Shown: positions 8,714-17,940 of the stretch, piece by piece
How positions within the stretch are numbered: the first letter of the stretch is position 1
Layout: every line of letters starts with the position of its first letter
Assembly: GCA_024542985.1 (NCBI GenBank)
Contig: JAMXCX010000006.1
Location: forward strand, 1 to 53,011
From: Candidatus Omnitrophota bacterium
GTDB lineage: Bacteria; Omnitrophota; Gorgyraeia; Duberdicusellales; 4484-171
Reading direction: 5' to 3'
DNA length: 53,011 bases
The notes under the pieces: model-generated
Told to the model about the DNA's origin: nothing
The model's input: only the letters and a program-made list of their open reading frames with translations
Database searches by the model: none
Program-made: the position numbers and the translations under genes

Positions 8714-10282
8714 ATGGAGTTAGTTTTTATATTAGTGATAGCGGTCGTTTCTCGTATTATATTTTGGTTGCCTAAGCAGAGCAGTGATGAGTATGCACAT
8801 ATATGGATGATTAAACAGCGCAAGCAATATGGCGCTTCTTGGGAAGATGATGTAAAACGCTCTATTATTAAGGGGTATAGAGGATATCCTTCTACGCCGC
8901 ATTCAATTATTTCTTTCTTCCCGGAAAAGTGGTGGTTTGTAGTAGGAAAACTTTTAAATGTGATTTATGATTTTATCGCTATCACCATAGTATATTATAC
9001 AAGTTCATTTCTATTCACTGATGCTTTGAACATAAAATTAAAATGGGCGATTAATGCGCCGTTGGCTGTTACCTTTCTCTATGCTACTTCTCCCATATTG
9101 CACCCGGTTACTTCAAGGCTTAAAGCTATAGGGGGCCGAACTATGGGGAATGTTTTATGCTTGTTGTATATTATATTGTTTGGATACGCATTTTTGTATC
9201 AACGGCCTTTTTTTTATATTATCTGTATCCCGCTTATTTGGCTGATTATTCGCTCATCACAATTTGCAATGCAATATATCGTATTTATATCTTTGGCGTT
9301 ATCGATTTTTTATCGTAGCTTAACGCCAATTGCATTAATAGGCATTGCCGGAATGTCCGGAGTGCTAATGCCAAAGTTGAGAATAAAGAAGCTCCTTCGG
9401 CGTAAATTAGACCACTATATTTGGTTTATAAGAAATGCTGAGGCGAAAGGAACAACAGCTAAAGGTAGAAATAGTTTAAAAAGTATTCTGCTGTTGCCAA
9501 TATATTTTTTCACGGATATAAAGCGGTGTGTGAATTTATGTTTTACAAAAATAACTCCTTTTATTATTCTCTATTCAGTTCCTCTCTTGGGGCTGTTTGC
9601 TTATTGGTTTATGAAAGATCCGAAAAGTATAGATATATTTATGGCGAACAATATTAGCATATATCTGTCAGTGCTTTCTATTTCGACTTTGCTGATTTTT
9701 ATTCTAACTTCTTTAAAACCTTTTCTTTTTCTGGGGGAAGCGGAAAGATATTTTGAGTACGGCATAGGAGCCTGGCATTTCTTATTCATTTATTACCTGA
9801 TAAAAAAAGACATTAATACGGACATTATATTTTGGGTTTTATGGTGTCATGGTCTAGCTATACTGTTAAACTTCATGTATTCTTGCCTTAGTGATCCTGA
9901 GAGAAAAATAAGATCTGAAAAAACCGAAGCTTTTATAGATCTCATAAACTATCTTAGTGCTCAAGTGGGATTGCGTATACTCACTATTCCTACAAAGTGG
10001 AGTTATAAAATTGCTACATATCTTGATAATCCAGACTTTAATTTTTACTACAACCATATTTGCCGGCACGATATCATTGATGGAATTAAATATATGGAGG
10101 AAGATTTTGTTGTTCTAAATTATGTAAAACCAAACATGCATTATTTTGTGGATAAATATGGTATCAATACGGTTATCGTTCGAAAAAGAGAGTTAGAGAC
10201 GGCGCGGCAAAAGGGAATAAACTATCAAGTTAACAATAAAACATTTGAGAACGAAGATTATATCGTTTTTCAACCAGTATAG
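8714..10282 (+). CDS. Polytopic membrane protein, possibly GT-C glycosyltransferase or polymerase
   Basis: 522 residues with about 10 hydrophobic segments spread over residues 1-430 and a soluble C-terminal tail. After the first membrane helix there is an acidic pair (Asp25-Glu26 in KQSSDEYAH), the position where GT-C glycosyltransferases carry their catalytic acidic motif in the first outer loop. A basic loop (residues about 225-265) separates two membrane blocks. I do not recognise a specific family. In this position, between a sulfotransferase and a flippase, it could be a lipid-sugar-dependent glycosyltransferase or a Wzy-like polymerase. Confidence 0.6.
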   Translation: MELVFILVIAVVSRIIFWLPKQSSDEYAHIWMIKQRKQYGASWEDDVKRSIIKGYRGYPSTPHSIISFFPEKWWFVVGKLLNVIYDFIAITIVYYTSSFLFTDALNIKLKWAINAPLAVTFLYATSPILHPVTSRLKAIGGRTMGNVLCLLYIILFGYAFLYQRPFFYIICIPLIWLIIRSSQFAMQYIVFISLALSIFYRSLTPIALIGIAGMSGVLMPKLRIKKLLRRKLDHYIWFIRNAEAKGTTAKGRNSLKSILLLPIYFFTDIKRCVNLCFTKITPFIILYSVPLLGLFAYWFMKDPKSIDIFMANNISIYLSVLSISTLLIFILTSLKPFLFLGEAERYFEYGIGAWHFLFIYYLIKKDINTDIIFWVLWCHGLAILLNFMYSCLSDPERKIRSEKTEAFIDLINYLSAQVGLRILTIPTKWSYKIATYLDNPDFNFYYNHICRHDIIDGIKYMEEDFVVLNYVKPNMHYFVDKYGINTVIVRKRELETARQKGINYQVNNKTFENEDYIVFQPV

Positions 10283-10358
10283 CGAGAAAGGGCCAGGGTA
10301 ATAATTTTTCTTTGAACCAGTCTATTATGATTTTAGCCAAAGTGGAGCTGTATTGATT

Positions 10359-11840
10359 ATGAGTAAGCTAAAAAAGTTTTTTCATTTAGCCGGGCTATAT
10401 TCAATAGGCTCCGTATTAGAGAGGGCTTTATTTTTCATTTTTATCCCCATCTATACTTTTTATTTGGGAATTTACGAATATGGGATTATAGCTTTGATGG
10501 GTATAACAGTATCTTTATTGGCGCAGCCGCTTTCCGCCCCTGTAATTTCAGGATTTATTCGATATTACCATTCACCGGAATATAAAGATAAAAAGGGATC
10601 GCTTTTGTTTAGTAGTTTTATTCTGCTATGTCTGCAAGCCTGTGGTTTGGCAGTAGTATTTTATTGTCTTCGTAATCTTATTTCAAAACTTGTTCTGGCC
10701 GACGTTAACCTAGTTAATATAGTGAGCCTATACTCAGTCATACTGTTTTTGAGGCCAGTATCTAACTTTCTGCTGAATTTTGTACGCCAGGAGGAAAAAG
10801 CCAGAATGTTTATTGTGCTTTCGTGGCTAAAATTTGTCGTTTCTTCTTTGGTTAGCTTAGTCGGGCTTATTTATCTTAATCTAGGGATTCTAGCTTTAAT
10901 CTATGGAGTTCTTCTAGGGTTAGCCTGCGATATAATTTATGTTTTTCCCATGTTTTGGAGGAATTCTATTCATCAATTTAGCGTTTCGGTGCTGAGAGAG
11001 CCGCTTAAGTATGGGTATCCGCGCATTTTGGATAATTTTTCGAATCTATTGATACAATCAGGGGACAGGTATGTGCTAAAAATATTTTTTCCTCTTTCCG
11101 TAGTAGGATTGTATGGATTTGCTTATCATTATGCGGGCGTAATAAGTATTTTTTTATTGGCTCCTTTAAGATATGCCATTCAACCTATAGCTTTGGAACA
11201 AGAAGCTACCCCAGAAAAGCAGAAAGAGTTTTTAAGGCGAGCGGCTATTTACTTTTCTTTTATCAGCATGGCTTTTTGTTTATTCATAGCATTGTATAGT
11301 CAGGAGATAATTGGGTTAGTGGTAAGGAAGAAAGAATTTATGGCTGGCAGTGGCCTCATTGCCCTAATAGCTTTTTCTTATCTTCAGCATGGGTTGGGTA
11401 ATTTTTTTGGGTGGGGATTGATCATGTCTAAACGGTCTTTTTATCTCAGTTTAAATGTTCTTATTAGCGCAATTGTTAATATTAGCTTAAATTTCTTTTT
11501 TATTCCGCTCTGGGGTGTTCTTGGTGCAGCTTTAGCCACGGTAATTTCTTATTTTGTGTGGAATGGGCTCAAATTATATCATTCCGCTAAGTTTTATGAT
11601 CTTCATTTTGACCTAAAACGTTTAAGCTTTATTACAGGCTTAGGTATAATTCTCTACCTTTTTTCTTTGGTCATTGCTAATGGTGAAACTATAGTTTTAA
11701 ATGTAATAACTAAATTTCTGCTAATAATGAGTTATTTCGGAATTTTTTTTATCACCAAGTTTTTTACTAATGAAGAAAAGAAATATTTAAAAAAATTGTG
11801 GCTGAGTGTTACGAAACATGGATTGCGGAGGGGGATTTAA
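10359..11840 (+). CDS. Wzx-type polysaccharide flippase (MOP superfamily)
   Basis: 493 residues with 12-14 predicted transmembrane helices and the MOP-type N-terminus (LAGLYSIGSVLERALFFIF, then IPIYTFYLGIYEYG). The middle segment YGYPRILDNFSNLLIQSGDRY is typical of O-antigen and exopolysaccharide flippases, which move lipid-linked repeat units across the inner membrane. An in-frame TTG lies 6 bases upstream (10353), but ATG at 10359 with a GTGGAG site is preferred. With the GT-C-like protein upstream it suggests a Wzx/Wzy-type export route. Confidence 0.9.
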   Translation: MSKLKKFFHLAGLYSIGSVLERALFFIFIPIYTFYLGIYEYGIIALMGITVSLLAQPLSAPVISGFIRYYHSPEYKDKKGSLLFSSFILLCLQACGLAVVFYCLRNLISKLVLADVNLVNIVSLYSVILFLRPVSNFLLNFVRQEEKARMFIVLSWLKFVVSSLVSLVGLIYLNLGILALIYGVLLGLACDIIYVFPMFWRNSIHQFSVSVLREPLKYGYPRILDNFSNLLIQSGDRYVLKIFFPLSVVGLYGFAYHYAGVISIFLLAPLRYAIQPIALEQEATPEKQKEFLRRAAIYFSFISMAFCLFIALYSQEIIGLVVRKKEFMAGSGLIALIAFSYLQHGLGNFFGWGLIMSKRSFYLSLNVLISAIVNISLNFFFIPLWGVLGAALATVISYFVWNGLKLYHSAKFYDLHFDLKRLSFITGLGIILYLFSLVIANGETIVLNVITKFLLIMSYFGIFFITKFFTNEEKKYLKKLWLSVTKHGLRRGI

Positions 11841-11999
11841 GTTTAAGCAAGCGCATAAATAATGAATTTGATTCAGTGCGCAGGGCGTTAATTTGTGTTG
11901 GGCAGAATGAAGGCGTACCTGAATAATAATCCTTAAAGACAAAAGGCAGATAGTAGAGCGTCTGCAGATAACGATTATATTTAGTTTTTTGGAAGGGGG

Positions 12000-12899
12000 A
12001 TGTGTATGTTGCGTAAATGTTTATGGCTGGCTAGAGAATTGTTTGATTTTAATCTAGAAATGATAAATGAAAAAATAGCTAGTAAAAGAATGTCATTCGG
12101 TAAACCCATCGATTACGCTTCTTTGCCCCGAAGAGTTTATGAACAAGCTCCATGTTGCTTTGTGCTTTCAACGGGAAGGTGCGGAACAAAACTTTTGACT
12201 AAATTAATGGGGCTTTCAAAGGAAATAAAATGCAAACATGTACCTTTTCCCGAGTTAATATATTTTTCCAAGTTAGCTTATGAAACTTTTGAAGAAGATA
12301 GGAAAAAATTTAAATTTGCTATCAATATGGCAAGGTATGAGTTAATTCAAGAGGCTTTTTTGCGAAAGCAGACCTATGTGGAGACAAACAACCGGATTAC
12401 CTTTTTTGCCCCTTTTTTAACAGAAATTTTTAAGCAAGCAAAGTTTATACATTTAGTTCGTCACCCCGCAGATTTTGTCCGTAGCGGAATTAATCGTGAG
12501 TGGTATAAGGGAAGAAATATCCATGATACAGGAAGAATAGTACCTCAGCATAATAAACAGATTGATTGGTCAGAAATGACGCAGATTGAAAGAATCGCCT
12601 GGCTATGGAATGAAACCAATCAGTTTATCGAGAATTTTAAGCTAAACTTAAAAGATCCCGATCGGATTTTGTTTGTTAAGGCAGAAGATTTATTTTCCCG
12701 GCCAGAAACAACCCAAAAAGTGTTTAGCTTTTTAAAGCTGGTTTCGCCGCCAATAAAAAAGATCACCAAAATAATTAGACGCTCAGTTAATGTCCAAAGA
12801 AACAGTTATTGCTCTAAATACGATCAATGGAAACAGCAAGAGAAAGATCAATTGAGCAAATACGCAGGATTATTTTCAAAATATAATTATAATCTGTAA
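12000..12899 (+). CDS. Sulfotransferase family protein (second copy)
   Basis: 299 residues. CFVLSTGRCGTKLLTKLM near residue 53 is the PAPS 5-prime-phosphosulfate loop and FIHLVRHPADFVRSGINRE near residue 150 is the 3-prime-phosphate motif. WLWNETNQF further on matches the WxxxN region of the family. ATG at 12000 directly follows GGAAGGGGG; ATG at 12006 is an alternative with better spacing. It differs clearly from the sulfotransferase at 7900, so it is not a recent duplicate. The 159 bases upstream hold no gene I can recognise. Confidence 0.85.
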   Translation: MCMLRKCLWLARELFDFNLEMINEKIASKRMSFGKPIDYASLPRRVYEQAPCCFVLSTGRCGTKLLTKLMGLSKEIKCKHVPFPELIYFSKLAYETFEEDRKKFKFAINMARYELIQEAFLRKQTYVETNNRITFFAPFLTEIFKQAKFIHLVRHPADFVRSGINREWYKGRNIHDTGRIVPQHNKQIDWSEMTQIERIAWLWNETNQFIENFKLNLKDPDRILFVKAEDLFSRPETTQKVFSFLKLVSPPIKKITKIIRRSVNVQRNSYCSKYDQWKQQEKDQLSKYAGLFSKYNYNL

Positions 12900-12963
12900 T
12901 ATTTTTTAAATTTTCTCAGCTACAATTTACCAAATTAAATTGGACACATAAGGGATTAATCGT

Positions 12964-13679
12964 ATGGATAGGGATGAACTTAAAACGTTATACGAAATAG
13001 AACTGTCGGGGAAAAGTCTTTCTTTGCCGGATTATGCCCCTCAACTTGTATATATTGCATTTTTTGCCAGAAAAAAAAGCCATAAATATTTTAGATGCCG
13101 GATACGGGAATGGGTGGTATGAAGTTAAAACTGAAAGAATTAGGATACAAAAATATGTATGCTGTCAATATCCTTGATTCAGTAAATGTGGACGATGTAA
13201 TATATAAATAGGCAAGCATTGATAATTTACCGTTTGACGATAGTTTTTTTGATTTCATCTATTGTAATTCAGGCATTCACTATCTCGGTGTTCCTACTCA
13301 AACGGTTAGGGAATTTAGACGCGTTTTAAAAGATAAAGGGATATATATCATCACTGCCAATACTAAATATTCACTGTTTACTTTATGGCGAAAAATAAGA
13401 CTCTTTTTTAACTTGCTGGCAGTCAGTTTCCACACCGCGAATGAGTATAGAAAGTGCTTTGAGGATAATGTATTTTGAATCCTTTAGGCTGATAGGTATC
13501 GTATGGGCCATTTTTTTTCTGATTTTAAATACAAGGTAGCTAAAATTTTTAATAAGCGGTTTAACTTCGGGATAAAGCTGCCTAAGAAAAAAATTTCTAA
13601 AAATAAAATTTTTGCGCATATAAGATCGATTTTAACCTACCACTCTATTGTAGTAGTTAGAGTGAGGGAGAAGCTATGA
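12964..13679 (+). pseudogene. Decayed SAM-dependent methyltransferase
   Basis: Class I methyltransferase pieces are spread over three frames. From ATG 12964 one frame runs 52 codons to TGA at 13120. Motif I (ILDAGYGNGWYEVK) is in the next frame from 13082, and from 13119 the third frame carries ELGYKNMYAVNI, then NLPFDDSFFDFIYCNSGIHY and VREFRRVLKDKG, typical later motifs. That frame is broken by TAG at 13209, TGA at 13476 and a nearby TAG, then resumes to a terminal TGA at 13677 that overlaps the next start codon (13676). Two frame changes plus at least three stops rule out a single sequencing slip. It is a recently lost tailoring enzyme of the polysaccharide locus. Confidence 0.88.
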
Positions 13680-15079
13680 TTACAGTAGAGATTCCTAATA
13701 ATTTTAAGGAAGAAAGAGAATATATTATCGAAGTAATGCTAGGCGAGTTCTTGGGCCTTGAGCATAAGATTGAAGTAAGAGATAAGAACGATTATATAAT
13801 CAAGATGTACGATGGTAAAGAACTCATCATAAAAGACTCTTTTTTTTCGGCTTTCAAGGATGGGTTAGAATATCTGAATATAAAAAGTCTGCCGAAAAAA
13901 ATTAAGTTTTCTAAAAACAAGTTTATAGCAGAAGATAATATCCCGATTATTTACGGAGATAGCAGCATAGCAATTACAAGAAATCAAATAATTTGTGATA
14001 TTGATATTTTTTCCTCAAGTTTCTTTATGCTTACGCGTTGGGAAGAATATGTTAATACGGCTAAGGATAGGCATGGCCGCTTTCCGATGGAAGAAAGTTT
14101 AGCTTATAAGACTGGTTTTTCGCATCGGCCTATAGTAAATGAATACGTTGAGATGTTATGGAATATGCTTGTTTTTCTTGGGTGCAAGCAGTCGAGGAAA
14201 CGAAGAGAGTTTCAGCTTATTGCGACGCATGATGTAGATAGGGTTTGTCGATGGGGATCGATAGCTCAGTCTATAAAATATTTCTTTAAAGATTTAGGAA
14301 AACAAAAAAAGTTATTTTGTTTTGGTTCAAATGATAAGGAGCAAGTTGAAGATACGAATGGCAAGAAATATTTTCCTTCAATGGAGGCTATCAAGGATTT
14401 TTTTTTAACAAAGACGGGAATAAAAAAGGATCCTTTCGCGACTTTCGACTACTTGATGGATATGGCTGAGCGGTTTAATATTAAAGCGCATTTCTTTTTC
14501 ATGGCCGGCGGGAACAGCTCTTTTAATAGACAGTATCCTCTAAGCGCTTCCGATTTCTATAAATTGCTAACAAGAATAGATGAGCGAAAGCATAAGATAG
14601 GGTTTCATCCCAGTTATAATTCATGTTTAGATAAGGAACAATGGGATAAAGAATACAAAGAATTTTCATTATTTTCACCGCAGAAGGTTTTATGCGGACG
14701 CCAACATTACCTACAATTTGAGGTGCCTAATACTTGGCAGATATGGAATGATCATAATATGTTGTGGGATAGCACGTTAGGGTTCGCTGAGAAGGAAGGA
14801 TTTAGATGCGGGGTCTGTTATGAATATAGTGCCTATAATATCCTGACGCGAAAAAAATTACGGGTAAAAGAATTGCCCTTAATCGTGATGGATAGCAGTA
14901 TAGTTTTTTATCAAAATTATCCTCCTCAAGAAGCAGAGATAAAGATTAGAGAGATGATTTTTCGGGTGAAGAAATTTAAAGGGAATTTTGTGTTTCTTTG
15001 GCACAATTCTAGTTTTAATGTGGCGCCGTGGCAAGAGTACGAGTTTGTTTATGAAGCAGTGTATGAGGCAGTAAGGTAA
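13676..15079 (+). CDS. DUF7033/polysaccharide deacetylase-like protein
   Basis: 467 residues. The N-terminal about 170 residues (FFMLTRWEEYVN, DRHGRFPMEESLAYK, FSHRPIVNEY) match the domain usually found before a NodB-like module in large polysaccharide-locus proteins. The second half has ATHDVDRVCRW, equivalent to the metal-binding THD motif, then IGFHPSYNS (His motif) and a late FVFLWHNSSF. No signal peptide is seen. It follows the decayed methyltransferase with a 4-base overlap. It could remodel a glycan in the cytoplasm; the true substrate is unknown. Confidence 0.8.
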   Translation: MITVEIPNNFKEEREYIIEVMLGEFLGLEHKIEVRDKNDYIIKMYDGKELIIKDSFFSAFKDGLEYLNIKSLPKKIKFSKNKFIAEDNIPIIYGDSSIAITRNQIICDIDIFSSSFFMLTRWEEYVNTAKDRHGRFPMEESLAYKTGFSHRPIVNEYVEMLWNMLVFLGCKQSRKRREFQLIATHDVDRVCRWGSIAQSIKYFFKDLGKQKKLFCFGSNDKEQVEDTNGKKYFPSMEAIKDFFLTKTGIKKDPFATFDYLMDMAERFNIKAHFFFMAGGNSSFNRQYPLSASDFYKLLTRIDERKHKIGFHPSYNSCLDKEQWDKEYKEFSLFSPQKVLCGRQHYLQFEVPNTWQIWNDHNMLWDSTLGFAEKEGFRCGVCYEYSAYNILTRKKLRVKELPLIVMDSSIVFYQNYPPQEAEIKIREMIFRVKKFKGNFVFLWHNSSFNVAPWQEYEFVYEAVYEAVR

Positions 15080-15414
15080 AGAGCAAAGTTTTTGGTGTTT
15101 TTAGCCAGTCCGGCAGGGTATTACTAATATATGGCGATTTATAAATTTTGCAATAGGGAAGAGAGTATATAAACTGTAAATTCCTAAGATTAGTTTTTTA
15201 TTATTCCTGTTTTTTATGTTACTTACAGTCTGTAACGGGGGAGAACGGATGAGATTAAATTGACAAAGCACTATATATAATTTAGAATAAGATATATAGG
15301 GTTAATTTAATTTAGAATTCTTAAACGGTGCAAAAACCGCTAGGGGGAGTTCTATCTGCTTCGTTATGGCTAGGTAATAAATATTATAAACTATAATTTT
15401 GAGGGGAAAAATAG
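15080..15414 (+). other. 335-base intergenic leader of the pilus/secretion operon
   Basis: No gene is seen here. The stretch separates the polysaccharide locus from the pilM operon. It contains the promoter at 15260-15288 and, after it, about 120 bases of leader including a conserved-looking GC-richer patch at 15328-15373 (AAACGGTGCAAAAACCGC, then GTTATGGCTAGG) in an otherwise AT-rich background. I could not fit this patch to a known riboswitch. Confidence 0.5.
15260..15288 (+). promoter_or_regulatory. Sigma70-type promoter for pilM operon
   Basis: TTGACA at 15260-15265 and TAGAAT at 15283-15288 with a 17-base spacer. A start near 15295 would give a leader of about 120 bases before the GTG start of pilM. 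The -35 box is a perfect consensus match and no other promoter of this quality is seen upstream of the operon. Confidence 0.6.
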
Positions 15415-16446
15415 GTGAAAAAGCTTAGCTTTTTGAATAATATTGGTAAACCGGAAAATTTCTCAAAGCTGACTAAATTCTTAAGAGTTGAAAGCAGAGA
15501 ATTTACATGCCTTAATTTGGGGAGTTGTTTTCTTAAGGGCTTGGTGGTTAAAGGTAAAAAAGTTATAAGTTATTTTTCAGAGAAAAATGAAGGCTTGGAA
15601 GCAACAATAAAAAGATTACGGGATGAGAAGAAAATTTCCCTGCGAGATGTACGAGTTTCCGTTAAAAATCCGTCTTGCTTGGTAAGATACTTCTCATTTC
15701 CTAAAACAGATAGGAAAAAATTAAGACAGACTCTTTTTTACGAGTTAAATAAATTCATACCCTTTCCTTCCGAGGAGGTATATTTTGATTTTTTTGTCTT
15801 AAAAGAAACTAATCCTTCGGAGTTATTGATACTTTTAGCGGTAGCTAAGAAAAACTTTGTTGATAAAATCCTCAGCATCTTTAGCAATGCTAACCTTAAT
15901 GTTTCCGAAATAAATCTTGATAGCGTATGTATTACGAATCTTTTTCTAAATAACAATAAAGACCAAGAAAAAAATGTTTGTATTTTGGATATAGGTTATA
16001 GTTTTTCAACAATGACAATTCTAAATAAAAATACACCTTTCCTTACGCGGGATATAAAAGCCAGCACAAAAGATATTTTTCAAATTATCGCTCGAACGAA
16101 AAATATAGAGCTTTCCGATGTAGAGAAATGGGTTTTAGAGTTAAAAGATAAAAAAGAATTTCTAAATTTATGCCGGGATAGCATTTTCGATATCTGTAAA
16201 GAGATAAAAAGCTCCTTTGATTATTTTGAGGTCAATAAAGGCGAACTCATTGATAAACTATATCTTACCGGGGGATTGCTTTTTTTAGAAGGCATAGATA
16301 ATATTTTTAAGGAAGCTTTAGATATAGAAGCCGAGGTTTTAAATACGTTTCCTAAGCCAGGGATAAATTTGGATAAGTCTTTTTCAAGCAAAGAATTTGA
16401 TTCTTTTAAAAATTCGTTTACAGTACCGTTTGGTTTGAGCTTATAG
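15415..16446 (+). CDS. pilM: PilM-like actin-fold assembly protein
   Basis: 343 residues with an actin/FtsA-like PilM fold: LNLGSCFLKGLVV (first phosphate-loop-like strand), VSVKNPSCLVRYFSFPKT, LRQTLFYELNKFIPFP, then CILDIGYSFSTM and LYLTGGLLFLEGI (second and third nucleotide-binding segments). PilM sits on the cytoplasmic face of the inner membrane and binds the N-terminus of PilN. The start is GTG, 8 bases after GAGGGG. It is the first gene of a seven-gene operon that runs to 20779. Sequence conservation is low except in these motifs, but gene order makes the call secure. Confidence 0.9.
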   Translation: MKKLSFLNNIGKPENFSKLTKFLRVESREFTCLNLGSCFLKGLVVKGKKVISYFSEKNEGLEATIKRLRDEKKISLRDVRVSVKNPSCLVRYFSFPKTDRKKLRQTLFYELNKFIPFPSEEVYFDFFVLKETNPSELLILLAVAKKNFVDKILSIFSNANLNVSEINLDSVCITNLFLNNNKDQEKNVCILDIGYSFSTMTILNKNTPFLTRDIKASTKDIFQIIARTKNIELSDVEKWVLELKDKKEFLNLCRDSIFDICKEIKSSFDYFEVNKGELIDKLYLTGGLLFLEGIDNIFKEALDIEAEVLNTFPKPGINLDKSFSSKEFDSFKNSFTVPFGLSL

Positions 16447-16507
16447 TTTAAGCTTGATGACAATAGAAGAGCATAAATTTTATGAATTTGATTTAGTTTT
16501 TTGAGCA

Positions 16508-17068
16508 ATGAATAAAATATCGATAAACTTGAATCCTAATAAGGAAAATTTACTGAAGGGGATTATGCAAACAGTAGTTTCATATATTCCCCTAGCAAAA
16601 TTCAGCGCAGGGGCTGTTTTAATCTTGATAGTACTTTTGCAGTTATTCATTTCATATAGGGGGCAGGCTTATAAAATTTTGAGCAAGGAATGGGATAAAT
16701 GGGACGAGCTAACCTTGCCTTTAAGAAACATAAAGTCAAAAATAGCGGCTTTAGAAGATGAAAGGAAACAACTCCGGGAGATAGCCACCCCTAAATACGA
16801 AATAGCTTTACTCATGGGTGATATATTTTCTTCATTGCCGAAAAATATATGGCTTGCAACTATAGATTTCAAAAATGATTTTTTTGTTTTAAATGGATTT
16901 GTGGTAAAATGGAATGAAGATTATTTACTTTCGCTGGACAAATTTATAGATTCTTTAAAACAAAAAGATTATTATTCGTATTTTCCTAAAGTAAGTATAC
17001 AGAGGTCGCGAAAAAAAACTTATAATGGCGTTGAAGTTTTAGAATTTACTATACAATGCAAAAAATAA
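16508..17068 (+). CDS. pilN: PilN-like inner-membrane assembly protein
   Basis: 186 residues. A short cytoplasmic N-terminus (INLNPNKE, resembling the INLLP-type PilM-binding motif) is followed by one transmembrane helix (residues about 30-50), a coiled-coil stretch and a small periplasmic ferredoxin-like domain ending about residue 185. Length and layout fit PilN or GspL-C. It overlaps the next gene by 13 bases. The assignment relies on layout and position between PilM- and PilO-like genes. Confidence 0.82.
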   Translation: MNKISINLNPNKENLLKGIMQTVVSYIPLAKFSAGAVLILIVLLQLFISYRGQAYKILSKEWDKWDELTLPLRNIKSKIAALEDERKQLREIATPKYEIALLMGDIFSSLPKNIWLATIDFKNDFFVLNGFVVKWNEDYLLSLDKFIDSLKQKDYYSYFPKVSIQRSRKKTYNGVEVLEFTIQCKK

Positions 17069-17598
17069 AGCTGGACAAGCGTACAATAACTTTTGTTGTT
17101 ACCTCAATTTTTCTGATGGTAGAGCTGTTTTTTTTACTACCTTTGAGCTTTAAAAAGATAGGGTATTTAAACAAGCAGATAAAGAAAGTTAAGGAACAGC
17201 TTAAAATTGTTGAAGAAGATTGGCCTAGAAAAGACGAATATCTAGGTAAGAAAAAGCAGCTAGAAATTGAAACTGCAAAACTTAAAACAAAATTTATAGG
17301 CCCGAATCAAGAATCGAAATTACTTACCTTTATGTCTTCAGCTAGTAAAGATTTCGAAGTAAGAATAGAAGATTTTCTGCCGAAAAGATTGATTCAGCGG
17401 GCATCAACAGAGTTCGGCAATTTTAAATATCTGCCTATTAGCCTTACCGCTAAAAGCAAATTCCACAATTTAGCAATGTTTTTGGACTATCTTCAGAATG
17501 GTCCTTATTTTTTTGATATTAAAAAAATAAAAATTGTTTCGAGATATCCCCATCATTCTGTAGGAATGTTAATATGCGGTATTATACAGCAAGAATAA
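17056..17598 (+). CDS. pilO: PilO-like inner-membrane assembly protein
   Basis: 180 residues: one N-terminal membrane helix (residues about 11-30), a lysine-rich coiled coil (residues about 31-75) and a periplasmic domain with SLTAKSKFHNLAMFLDYLQ, which resembles the PilO/GspM segment. PilO pairs with PilN in the periplasm. The gene starts inside the pilN 3-prime end and overlaps the next gene by 25 bases, which signals tight coupling. Confidence 0.82.
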   Translation: MQKIKLDKRTITFVVTSIFLMVELFFLLPLSFKKIGYLNKQIKKVKEQLKIVEEDWPRKDEYLGKKKQLEIETAKLKTKFIGPNQESKLLTFMSSASKDFEVRIEDFLPKRLIQRASTEFGNFKYLPISLTAKSKFHNLAMFLDYLQNGPYFFDIKKIKIVSRYPHHSVGMLICGIIQQE

Positions 17599-17927
17599 CG
17601 AGTTTAATTTGCTTTTTTAGTTCAATTTGTTTTTATTATCTATTTGCCGGGGATTATAAATATCCCTTTGATGAGTATAGCCGGGATCCTTTATATCCCT
17701 TGATAAGCAGAAGCGGCCAGATACTTATTCCCAAAGAGGCAGCTGCTTCAGATTTCATATTACAAGGCGTGATATTCTCAGAGGGAGGCAGTAGAGTAGT
17801 TATTAATAATGAGATATTAAAGGAGGGTAATAATATAAGAGGTTATACTGTTTTGCAAATAGGTGAAAAAGAGGTTATCTTAGAGAAAGGCGGTAAAAAA
17901 TTTACTTTGAAACTGGAGGAAGAATGA
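17574..17927 (+). CDS. PilP/GspC-like secretin-contact protein
   Basis: 117 residues. The first about 25 residues are hydrophobic (LICFFSSICFYYLFAGD) and act as a signal peptide or anchor. The rest is a small beta domain (FILQGVIFSEGGSRVVINNE, then YTVLQIGEKEVIL) of the homology-region type that links the inner-membrane PilNO pair to the secretin. It is shorter than typical PilP and has no lipobox. Position immediately before the secretin supports the role. The same kind of domain recurs in the GspB-like protein at 20321. Confidence 0.72.
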   Translation: MRYYTARITSLICFFSSICFYYLFAGDYKYPFDEYSRDPLYPLISRSGQILIPKEAAASDFILQGVIFSEGGSRVVINNEILKEGNNIRGYTVLQIGEKEVILEKGGKKFTLKLEEE

Positions 17928-17940
17928 GGAGGGCAGAAAA

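Noticed and set aside
15320-15400. c-di-GMP (GEMM-I) riboswitch before pilM
   Set aside because: Only a vague 3-prime similarity; the GGGCAAACC half and the needed pairing partners are absent.
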